Shown here: positions 38,401 through 47,669 of the stretch, in pieces
Numbering within the stretch: the first letter of the stretch is position 1
Layout of the letters: every line of letters begins with the position of its first letter
Notes under the pieces: model-generated
What the model was told of the DNA's origin: nothing
Databases searched by the model: none
Seen by the model: only the letters and a program-made list of their open reading frames with translations
From: Limonium bicolor
Lineage: Eukaryota; Streptophyta; Magnoliopsida; Caryophyllales; Plumbaginaceae
Direction of reading: 5' to 3'
DNA length: 64,000 bases
Assembly (NCBI GenBank): GCA_023374045.1
Contig: CM041779.1
Span: 146,693,485-146,757,484, forward strand
Translations under genes and position numbers: made by a program

Positions 38401-39269
38401 AAGGCAAAGTGAAATAGTCCCAGAGTCTTCGGATGATCAGGGCAGTGTGCACCTTGTGTGTACGTGGGACTACTGTCCAAGTGAGTATAATTCGGGCTGT
38501 CCTAATTGACGCCCGACAGTGCTAACCAAAACAAATGATATGTGAGGGCCCGGGGGGGCGAATGTTGTAATACATGATGATGATAATATACGACGTATGA
38601 TTTACTAATGATGTCGTATTGTATGATGTGTGACTGTGCTGTGTACATTTATATGTTGTTACAGTATTTATTATACCTAAAAAATGATAAGCATGAAATC
38701 AACCTAATATCAAGACGGTTAAAAATGACAAGTGACCAATAGGGTTCAGGCCCGGCATACTCAGCGTCTATCGCTGAGACTACACTTATTGCACAGGTTG
38801 TTGATCTTCGTTGAAGCCGAAGTGCGGGAACAGGGTAGCTAGGGTTACTTTAATTATTGTGTAAGGAATTTTATGTATAACGATATCAGTCTGTGGATGT
38901 ATGACGGTACGGTTGTATGTATTTGGGATTTGGGTAGATGCTCACTTGTCGACTGTTATGGATGTGGACTTAGTATGATGTATAGGAGATATCTCGTCGT
39001 CACTGCGGTTGAGTAGTATTGTTGTTTAGCGTTGAATTTAATTACTGCTTCGTTACTCGCGTGGGCGAGTAATGGCAGGTGACACCCGAGTGAGTTTAAT
39101 GTTGTCGTTTATTTTTCCGCTGTGAGACGTTTTACTTTCTGTTAACGTGAGTGACTATTACGCATTTGTTTATGAGGGGTGTTACATAAACTATTTACAT
39201 GCTTACTGTTTAGTTTTTAACTTGACTGTTGACTGATATGTTAATTATTTAATTTGTGTATACTATTAG

Positions 39270-40629
39270 ATTGATAAGGAATTAAGACCGGTTAAGAAGA
39301 GGAAAGTGGATAAGGGGAAGGAAGTTGTGAAATCAAATTAGGAGAGTCAGAGTGTGAGAAAGGAAGTGGTCAAACCTTTCGATATGACTCCTAGGAGATC
39401 CTCCATTCTGACACCCAAGTATCTAAAGAAGTTGAAAGACAAACAAAAAATGTTGTATGACTTTTTCATGACGAGGCCGCAGTCTGTCACCAATTTCAAC
39501 ATGAAAATGTCTAAGCATGTTTTCCACTCCCCAGAGCCCATAGATCTGATGATTACCGTGAGTGATCTAAGAGAAATTTTGATGGCAGACCTGCTTAACA
39601 TCTCTGTGATTCAGGCCTATTGTGTGTAAGTATCTTTTAAATTATTAAATTATCTTTCATTTTTTAAGCTATTTAACATATCTTATGAAAAAATGTTGTT
39701 TATAGGTGTTTGACTACTAGACTGATATCGAACAAGAGATTAGCTGCAATCTCTTTCTTGTGCCCGCAATTGATGTCAGCAAGTCAGGCCGCAGTGGATG
39801 CGCAAGGATGTGCACAGCACGTGAGGCAGGGATTTTGTGCTGCGATACGAAGAAGAAGCAAATATTTGCTGATCCCATATCATCAGATGTAAGTACACAA
39901 TAATTGGAATTTTTTGCTTCCTAATTGTGATAATTAAAAATATTGTTCTACAAAACATTCTTTGTTTTATCTATGGCAGCAATCATTGGATGTTGATGGT
40001 GTGGTGTATCGACACCTCATGCTTGTTGATACTAGACCCATTGGGCGGCCCTGATGACCTTCGAGAGATCGCTGTAGAGAAATATTTGAAGGAGTGAGTA
40101 TTCAAAATTTTAATACATTTTGTATTTATTTTAAGCTTGTCCTAGATTATTGACAATAATTGGCTTCATTTTAAAATGCTTTATTTATGCAGGGGCCATA
40201 AGCTTGGTTTAAGTGATGAGAAGAAACCATTCTCCATCTTGAACTTCCAATACATACGTGTAAGTAATCATTTAATTTATGCATTTTTGTATTAAAGTTA
40301 AACGTTTAATTTTTTGATCTGTCTAAAGTTGGTAATCCATGGATGGTGTGATGACAGTGTCCTCAACAGCCTGATTCACGAAGCTGTGGCTATTATGTGA
40401 TGCGGTACATGTTCGAGATTGTACAAAATATTGACACGCTTAATGATGATGACAAGGTAACCATACCAATCAAAGTTTTAGTTAAAGTTATTGCATTTTA
40501 AATAAAATTGTGTACTAATGATGATCAGTTTCTTTTTATGGATAGATCGTTTCTTTTTTCACAAAAGCAGGGAGCACGTATTCCAAAGGGGATCTGGACT
40601 TTGTAAGAGATATCGCAGTTTTGGTGTAA
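39270..40629 (+). pseudogene. C48/ULP1-like cysteine protease gene of the CACTA element
   Basis: Six exons can be read with GT-AG introns: 39270-39625, 39706-39888, 39980-40093, 40193-40259, 40357-40456, 40546-40629. The joined frame holds all four expected catalytic positions of the ULP1 fold: His in NHWMLM, Asp in LILDPLGG, Gln in CPQQPDS and Cys in SCGYYVMRYM. It stops at 40627-40629. Exon 1 contains an in-frame TAG at 39339-39341, just after a basic stretch KKRKVDKGKEVVK, and upstream exons are missing because the element is cut at 39187. From the next Met at 39384 the frame stays open through the protease domain. Such proteins in CACTA elements are thought to act in transposition or SUMO processing; the role here is unknown. 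Confidence 0.75.
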
Positions 40630-40919
40630 AAATTACTTGAGCGTTTCTTAGATCTTATCCTACTGTAGTTAGACTTAGACTTTTGTTTTTGCTGAAGCAA
40701 CGTAGACTTTCAAACTTTGTAAAGTTCAACTCTCTCTTATTTTTGAAAGTTTTGTTTGCAATTCATTTTCAATGTTGCAATTCAAACTGGCAACTTGGTT
40801 TATGGTCATAGAGTGTGGTTGGTTATCAAAGGGCAATACCAGTTGGATGCCCTGTACAGGTTGTATATGCGATTGTACGTAAATTGGGTTGTGTTGGAAA
40901 ACATATGTGGTAGAGGCTA

Positions 40920-41313
40920 AAAAAACTAAAAAAAAAAACCACGGTTCACTTAAAACCGTGGTTTAAAACTTATGGAACGACGAGTATAAACCACGGTTTA
41001 ACAGAAAACCATCGTATAATGTACATTTTATACCACGGCTTTTGTCCCAACCATCGTATAAAACTCAATGGAACGACATCATATACCACGGTTTCTGTAG
41101 GAACCGTCGTATAAAGTCGTCTGATTCCCGCGACACAATGGGCTTTAAACGACGATTTTAGCGGAACTATGGTTTATAATCCATCTTTTAAACGACGGTT
41201 TCAAACCGTGGTTTATTGCAATTTTCCGATATACCACGCGAGTATAAACCACGGTTTCTAACCGTGGTATATAGGCAAAATAACCATGGTAAAAAACATT
41301 TTCTGCACTAGTG
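40920..41313. repeat. CACTA subterminal repeat array and 3' end
   Basis: Motifs ccacggttt, aaaccgtggt, aaccatcgtataaa and aacgacg recur about a dozen times on both strands before the terminal gcactagtg. In En/Spm-type elements such arrays bind the element's own regulatory protein. The following bases agt (41314-41316) would be one side of a 3-bp target duplication. Confidence 0.85.
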
Positions 41314-44300
41314 AGTAGCCACAGAACTTCAATTGCTATGTCTGCAAGTGCTTTGTATTCCGCTTCCGTTGAGGATCGGGCTACTGCTTTTGTTTTCTAG
41401 AGCTCCATGAAATTGGTGTGGTGCCGAGGTATATTAGATAGCCAGTTGTTGAGACGTAATCATCATGATCACCAGCCCAGTCAGCATCAGAGTAGGCGTT
41501 GATTGTGGTGGACTGATGTGGCCGGATGTGGATGCCGTTAGACACTATGCCAGCTAGGTACCAAAGCAATCGTTTCAAGGCTGTCTAATGGTGATGTGTG
41601 GGTGTTTGCATGAATTGAGAGAACCGGTTGACAGTGAAGGCAATATCCGGACGAGTTAGCCTGAGGTACTGAAGGCTGCCCACTAATTGGTGATAGATTG
41701 TGGGTTTTCAAGATGGTCGGTGTTGCTGCGAATGAGGGGTGTGGTGGACGAGATTGGTGTAGGGGAAGGCTTGCATTCGTCCATGCCAACTTTGGTTAAG
41801 ATGTCTTGAATGTATTTTCTTTGTGACAAAAACAAGCCATGATTGGTAGGGATGACTTCCACTCCCAGAAAGTAGGACAGTGGACCAAGTTCTTTGAGGG
41901 AGAAACGGTTTGATAGTGTGGTGATGAGGTTTTGGACGGTTGTAGTGGTGTTGCCGGTGATGATTATATCACCGACATAGACAAGGAGAAGGAGGGTGGC
42001 TTGATTTTGACTATATATAAATAGGGAGGTGTCGGATTTGAAGGGATGGAAGCCTTGAGTGAGGAGGAATGTCTTGAGTTCGGTGTACCAGGCGCGTGGT
42101 GCTTGGCGAAGCCCATATAAGGCTTTGTTGAGGCGGCAAACATGATGGGGCCGATCAGGGTCGATGAACCCCGGTGGTTGGGACACATAAACTTCTTTAT
42201 GGAGAGATCCTTGGAGAAATGAATTGTTGATGTCCAGTTATCAGAGAGGCCAGTTGTGGGAGACAGTGAGGGTGAGGATGACGCGCACTGTTTTGGGTTT
42301 GACCACCGGGCTATACGTTTCGTTGTAATCCCAGCCGGGTCTTTGTGTGAAGCCCTTGGCCACAAGGCGAGCTTTTAGACGGTCAACAGTGTCGTCGGGG
42401 TTGTATTTGGTACGATAGATCCATTGGGTGCTGGCGATGTTTTGGGCGGATTGAGGGGACACGTGAGTCCAAGTGTTATTATGGATAAGGGCGTCGTACT
42501 CTTGTTCCATTGCCGTTCTCCAAGATGGGTGTTTTAAGGCTTGAGTGATGGTACGAGGTTCAGATGGTGAGGAGGTGGTGGTGGTGAGATTGAGTTTGTT
42601 GATCGGCTTGGTGATGCCATGTTGTGATCGGGTAATTATTGTGCGGTCTGGCATAATTTGCAATGGAGGTGGGGTTGTGGGATGATGGGTGGACTGATGT
42701 GCAGACGTGTACAGAAGTGGGGGAGTTTCGGTGGGAATGGGAGAGGCTGGTTGGGTAGGTGTAACGTGGGGCTGGACCGATGGAGGTATGATGGGCTGGA
42801 AAGGAGTTTGGGCTGAAAATGGGAGGGTGGTGGACAGAGATGGAGTGGGTTGTGGGATATGTTGGGCTGGGGGGGAGTTCATTCGCTGGGTTGAGGGGGG
42901 GAGGGGGGGGGTAGATGTGTCGGGTTGGTGTCGGGATGGGGTGTGGGTTGTAGGTATTGGTGTTGGTAGTTGGTGACGTGGAAGTGATGGGTAGGGGAAG
43001 GGTTGTCCAGGTGGCAGGGTCGGTGTTCGTCGCTGTCGTGGCATAGGTCGGGTGATGTGGCAAGGTTCTGTATGGGAAAACCTCTTCGTTAAACTTCACA
43101 TGCCGTGAAACATACACGCGATTTGTTTGTGGATCCAAGCAATAGTAAGCGTGTTGAGTGGTAGAATATCCTGTAAATACACAAGCAATGGACTTTGGGT
43201 CCAATTTTATTAGTTGTGTATGGTTTTAACCACGGATAACATAGACAACCGAAACTTTTCAATTTATTGTATTCCACTGGTTTATTTAATAAACAATAAT
43301 AAGGTGTGTGGAATTGAAGAGTGGGAGTGGGCAATCGATTGATGAGATACACAACGGTTAGCATGGCATGAGGCCATAATTTAGTGGGAATGCCAGAGTA
43401 ACTTAATAGAGAGAGGCCAGTTTCAACCACGTGTCTGTTTTTACGTTCTGAAAGTCCATTATGTTCAGGAGTGTGGGGTGGTGTTGTGAGGTGGTGATGC
43501 CGTTATTTTTAAAATAACTGGTTAGGCCTATATATTTACCTCAGTTGTCGGTGTATAATACTTTGATTTGTTTGTTGAAGTATTTTTCCACGAGTTTGTG
43601 AAACTGTGGAAAACTAAGAGAAACGTCGCTTTTGCGTGTGAGTGGATACAGCCAAGTATAGCGTGTAAAGTGATCAACAAATAAAACATAATATGTGTAC
43701 CCTTTTGTAGGAGGGAGTTGGAGAGGTCCAAACATCGCTAAAAATAATCTCAAGTTTATCCGAGGATTTTAAACTGGACTGAGCAAATGGGAGTTTGTGA
43801 CTTTTATTCAACTGACAAGCAGTACAATCGTTTTTAGAGAAATTGGAATTGCGAAATCGAAAATGTTTTTGAAGAAATTGAAATGTGGATGCTGATGGAT
43901 GGCCCAGACGGTGATGCCACGTGCCGCTTGAGGAGGGACCGATATGGTAGGCGGATGGATGGGGAGTGTGCCATGTGTAGACTCTTTTGGCGCAGTTCCC
44001 GGTAGCCAGGATGTTACCTGTTGTGAGACTCTTCACAAAGAAAGATTAAGGTAAAAATGTGATGAAGCAATTATGTTGTTTGGTAAGTTGGGAGACAGAA
44101 ATAATATTTTTGGTCATAGAGGGAACACATAACGTATTATATAAATTAAATAACTGTGCAGAACCATTAATTGAAAGAGTTCCAGCGGATGTTATTCGCA
44201 AACCTTCTCCGCTCCCCATGTATAACTCATCTGGGCCATTGTAAGGATATGATGTGGTGAGCTGATTGGGGTCATTGACAACGTGGTGAGAGGCACCACT

Positions 44301-44319
44301 ATCAATGAGGTAGCCGGCC
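41314..44319 (-). pseudogene. pol of the Ale-like copia, inactivated
   Basis: Protease (YLIDSGASHHVV near 44300), GAG-pre-integrase (WHHRLGHPS), integrase pieces (VDHFTRYTWLYPL), a proline-rich linker, RT ([12 protein letters not shown]) and RNase H (AYSDADWAGD) are all recognisable. They are spread over at least six frames with several stops. The RT active site reads YVGD instead of the expected YVDD (Asp to Gly, codon 41971-41973), so the enzyme would be dead even without the frameshifts. The coding sequence ends abruptly at the CACTA junction. Confidence 0.85.
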
Positions 44320-45299
44320 TGATGGGAGAAGGCAGTGATGGTATTTGCCTGGGGTTGTCTGGGCGGCGGTGGCGGTGGTTGGGCGTTGGGGAATTGTTGT
44401 TTGAAATCCTCGCAGATTGTAATCCAATGGCCTACCACTTTGCACCACTGACATTTTCCGAGAAACGGACGGGGGGAGTTGGAGGCGCCGCGTGGCTGGG
44501 GGCTGTGCCGGGTGGAGGTGCCGGTAGTGGTGGACCCGACATTACTGTAAACGCCACCTGAATGATGTGGTTGCTGTTCGCGGTTCTTGGATGAGGGGTA
44601 GCGGGATTTGGAGGTTGCCACGAGAGTAGTGGCAGGGTAGGGACTGTTGTGGTGGCAGAGGTGAGTTCCAATTCACATACAAGCAACTTGTCGTGTAATT
44701 CGGCGAGGTCGATGGTTGAATCCCGGGCTTTTATGGCATCAATAATGGTGTTGTAGGAGTCATCCAGGCCATGGAGTATGTGAGAAATGAGGTCATCAGT
44801 ATCCATGGGTTTGCCGAGTTCGGCGAGGAGGTCGGAAGTGGCGGTGATGCTTTGTACATAGTCGGAATTGTTTGATTGCCTTTGACGGTGGTGCGAAGCT
44901 TGTGTTTCAGTTGGTTGATTCTACCTTTAGATGGATTGGCGTAGGTAGCGTTGAGAGTGTCCCACGCATCCTTCGTGGTTGTGGCTCGAGTGATGAGCGG
45001 GGCAACATTCTGAGTCAAGGTGCCTACGAGGGCGCCGAAGAGTAGGCAGTCTTGCCTGTGCCAAGCGATGTATTCTGGGTTTTGTTGAGATGTGCCGGTG
45101 GTGGTGGTGGTCTTTGCCGGCGGAGGAGAAGAACCATCAATAAATTTGAGGAGATCATAGCCTTGAAGAATCGCCGCATTTGAACCTTTCAAGTTATAAA
45201 ATCGTGTGGAGTCAATTTAATGACATTGGAGAGATTGACAATAATGAAGGGTTGATTGACGTCGTTGGGATCGGTAAGTGTGGTGGAATTATTAGCCAT
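44320..45299 (-). pseudogene. gag of the Ale-like copia, frameshifted
   Basis: The likely start is MANNSTTLTDPNDVN at 45299. The UBN2/copia gag body follows in another frame (QGYDLLKFIDGSSPPP, then WHRQDCLLFGALVGTL, then KGRINQLKHKLRT). A further frame carries MDTDDLISHILHGLDD. A zinc knuckle CQWCKVVGHWITIC sits near 44415-44456. At least three frame changes separate these parts, so no intact capsid protein can be made. Confidence 0.8.
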
Positions 45300-45354
45300 T
45301 GAGGGTTGTGGGTATGCGCAGAAGCGAGAGAGAGAGATGGGTAGATCGTCGTTA

Positions 45355-45365
45355 GGCTGATACCA
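45355..45365 (-). promoter_or_regulatory. Primer-binding site, initiator-Met tRNA type
   Basis: The minus strand reads TGGTATCAGCC immediately after the LTR end. It matches the usual TGGTATCAGAGC plant copia site for its first nine bases. Confidence 0.75.
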
Positions 45366-45592
45366 TGTAGTGGAATAATTGATTACATGATTTATTCCTC
45401 TTGATGGATGAATATTTAAATACATACAACACTAACGTTCTAATCAAATGTAGATCCTATATCTAAGGAAGAGTGGGTAAATTAATACGTTAGTGGAGAG
45501 GTAAATAGGGTGATGGTTATGATAGTGGAGATACAATAGGAGTTAATATGTAATATTAATTCCTTTAATTATTTTAACTATTTTCCTCAATA
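45366..45592 (-). repeat. 5' LTR of the Ale-like copia
   Basis: On the minus strand it ends ttccactaca right before the primer site. It starts about at tattgaggaaaatag, close to the common copia start tgttgaggaa but with the expected TG apparently mutated to TA. Length about 227 bp. Confidence 0.65.
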
Positions 45593-45647
45593 CTGGGAAG
45601 GACTGCGGAGGCAAGGAAGCAGATAAAGGTGAGAAAGATTTTGCTTT

Positions 45648-46662
45648 GGGAAATTTCATGAAATGCCACTATATTTTTGGTTAATTCATAAAATGTCAGT
45701 AAAAAAGAAAGTCACAAAATATCACTATATTTTCGTAAAAGTCCATGAAATGTCACTATAGTCATTGACCAGATGGAAACAAGACAAAAATACCCCTTCC
45801 AGTTAACAAAGTACTTTCACGGTTCACAATATGCCCCTAAGTGTTAAAAAATTCAAAATACATTAAAAAAATAAAATACTTGAAAAAAAATGAAAATATC
45901 ATAAAATATTATAAAAAAAATGCTTCATTGTTTAAAATTTATTCAGTATCATAAAAAGAATATTGTGTTCTAAACAAATATTTTAAACCAATTTCACTAT
46001 CAATTTATACCAATTAAGTACCATAATTTATATCAAATAAGTACCATAAATTTTTTATAATTATTTTCTATCAGTTTAGATTATTTATGCAAAATAAATT
46101 ATTATATTTAGAAATTTTATTTTGAAAATTTATCTGTAAAATAAAAATATAAAATAATTTACTTTGAAGAAATTGTTTAAATTGATAGAAATAATAATTA
46201 AAAAATGTATGATACAAATTATGGTACTTATTTGGTATAAATTATGGTAAATTTGTAGAAAAATTGGTATAAAATATTTGTTTTGAATACAATATTCTTT
46301 TTATGGTACTAAATAAGTTTTTTAAAAAATAATTTTTCTTTTTATATTTTATGATATTTTCACTTTTGTTTTTCATTTTTTTCATTTTGTATAATTTTTA
46401 TAAATTTTTGTTAATTTATAAAAAAAATATATTTTTATTGTATTTTGATATTTTTGTGAATTTTATAACACTTAGGGGCATATTGTGAATTTTAAAAGTA
46501 CTTTGTTAACTAGTAGGGGTTTTTTTGTCTTTCTTCCATCTGATCAATGACTATAGTGACATTTCATGAACTTTTACAAAAATATATTGGCATTTGTGAC
46601 TTTTTTTTTAGTGACATTTCATCAATTAGTCAAAAATATAGTGGCATTTCATGAAATTTCCC
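45648..46662. mobile_element. Foldback MITE, about 1.0 kb
   Basis: The left end gggaaatttcatgaaatgcc and the right end are reverse complements, and the match continues through most of the element: tgccactatatttttg, aaatgtcactatagtcat, atatgcccctaagtg, aagtaccataattta all have inverted partners. The transcript would fold into one long hairpin. It has no coding capacity. Flanks tttgcttt and ttcttcttt are only loosely alike, so the target duplication and superfamily (Mutator-like is my guess) are uncertain. It sits 55 bp outside the copia LTR. Confidence 0.85.
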
Positions 46663-46739
46663 TTCTTCTTTTTTTGCGGGTTAAGAAGGGTTAGTTATGT
46701 TCATTGTCCGCTCATACACTAATACATATATATAATATT

Positions 46740-46918
46740 TTTGGGTTCACGATTAACACTGGGTTGATGGATCAAACCCGACATCGACCCAGATTTTTAG
46801 CAATTCTACCTGAAATTGATTCAAAAATGTTTTTAGGTTGAAAATTGTAACTGATCCCGTGTTTTAATGTGTCAGTTTTGTATCAGATTTGGGGTTTGTG
46901 TCCGCATTGACAGCCCTA
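46740..46918. mobile_element. Remnant of an hAT-type MITE
   Basis: The right edge ttgacagcccta matches the usual hAT MITE end, and the interior has gggttgatgg and aaacccgacatcgaccca motifs. No left end or target duplication is visible. Confidence 0.4.
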
Positions 46919-47603
46919 AATTAGAGAATCAAATCAAAGTATTGGGTTTGGATTTTAATATCAGTACAATCAGTCAAGTGATGGAGCAGCACCACGTGAT
47001 GTGGCAACTGACCAGATGTTTATGTGTAATTGTATTGATAATTTTTCAAAATGATTAAAACTTTAAAAATATAAATATAAAATATAAAAATTACACGAGA
47101 CAAATGAGATGGTAGTCTGATAAGATTATATTTCTTATTAAAAACGTTATGTTGGTTATTAGTGTCCTCTTCTTTTTCTTTCGGTGGACACTCTTATAAT
47201 TCTCCATTGTTTTTATTTCTTACATTTGTTGTTCCTAATAACTGTAAATGACACAAAAAAACGTCTATTTACTTGTGAGTAATGCACATTCATTCCTACC
47301 GCCAACCGACTTGCATCGAAGAAGTCATATACATTTCTTACATTTTACAGGCCAGTCTTTCGACATATATACGATGCTAACAGCGATTATATTTAAACAG
47401 CAGTAGTATAGTTCTGGCCAGGCCACACAGGCAAGTTATATCTTTGTGAAGTGGACTCCTAGTAGATAACAGATATACTTGGAGCAGACGCAAAATTGAC
47501 TATTGTCGGGGGTTAAACCTCCGGTAAAGATCACTGCCGGCAACCCTCCACTTTCAGTCGGTGTTTCAAAATGAAGATACCCTTTAAAATCCGTTGTATG
47601 AAT
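46919..47603 (-). other. Region downstream of the katanin gene, probable 3' UTR
   Basis: No separate gene seen. The sequence immediately downstream of the katanin stop (below 47604 on the minus strand) is expected to hold its 3' untranslated region; I cannot place the polyadenylation site. Confidence 0.4.
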
Positions 47604-47669
47604 TTAAGCTATGTTGTGGTCTCGAAGAACTAAATTCAATTCCGATGCAGATTTTGCAAGAATTCCACC
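47604..47669 (-). other. KTN80: Last exon of the katanin p80 gene, 15 kb from its neighbour
   Basis: Encodes [20 protein letters not shown] plus Ala and a TAA stop, matching the conserved GG-LA-SA-ELNLVL tail of katanin p80. The acceptor that keeps the frame is ggaag at 47670-47671. A stronger-looking ttgcag lies four bases upstream but would shift the frame. This exon shows that the TE block lies inside the gene, not beside it. Confidence 0.8.

Larger units (their letters stand above)
15757..39186 (+). mobile_element. Large non-autonomous LTR element with very long LTRs (LARD-like)
   Basis: Two direct copies (15757-21997 and 28070-39184) are near-identical once two later insertions are removed. 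Between them, cttcgggacgaag, a purine tract and tgaaataccc (27061) look like the 3' end of a Tekay/Del-type Ty3/gypsy internal region, its polypurine tract and the start of a 3' LTR. The right copy ends ggggtgttaca, a common LTR end in that group. On this reading the 3' LTR is 27061-39186 (about 6.7 kb without its nested insert), the internal region about 5.1 kb and non-coding, and the 5' LTR has lost about its first 1 kb where the MULE end now lies. No matching 5-bp target duplication or clear primer site is visible. A plain segmental duplication is the alternative. Confidence 0.5.
27061..39186 (+). repeat. Right long repeat / proposed 3' LTR with nested insertion
   Basis: Positions 28070-39184 are the second copy of the long direct repeat; 27061-28069 has no counterpart at the left copy. 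The repeat is interrupted at 30884-36324 by a separate element. Relative to the left copy, 28070-30880 differs mainly by isolated single-base losses, often in homopolymers. The copy ends ggggtgttaca at 39186, immediately followed by CACTA-transposon sequence. Confidence 0.6.
39187..41313 (+). mobile_element. 3' part of a CACTA (En/Spm) transposon
   Basis: The right end reads ttctgcactagtg, the reverse complement of a CACTA start, preceded by about 380 bp of inverted ccacggtt / aaccgtgg subterminal repeats. The C48-type protease gene inside is a known passenger of plant CACTA elements. The following base pairs are copia RNase H coding sequence, so the element inserted there. The left part is missing: at 39186 the sequence changes to the long-LTR element, and no partner 5' end was found in the window. 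Confidence 0.85.
41314..45592 (-). mobile_element. Decayed Ty1/copia element (Ale/Retrofit-like), 3' truncated
   Basis: In minus-strand order: 5' LTR, primer-binding site, gag, protease, integrase, reverse transcriptase, RNase H. The element stops in RNase H at 41314 where the CACTA end begins, so the rest of RNase H and the 3' LTR are absent. The order protease-integrase-RT-RNase H identifies Ty1/copia. The short LTR (about 227 bp) and gag style suggest the Ale/Retrofit group. The reading frame is broken many times. Confidence 0.85.

Noticed and set aside
27061..39186. Orienting the long-LTR element on the minus strand because tgtaacacccc is also a common LTR start
   Set aside because: The polypurine-like tract and cttcgggacgaag motif at 27030-27060 fit the plus strand, and no polypurine tract is found next to the left copy for a minus-strand reading.
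42707..42976. Gly/Trp/Val-rich plus-strand frame of 89 codons
   Set aside because: It is the shadow of the proline-rich linker of the minus-strand copia pol.
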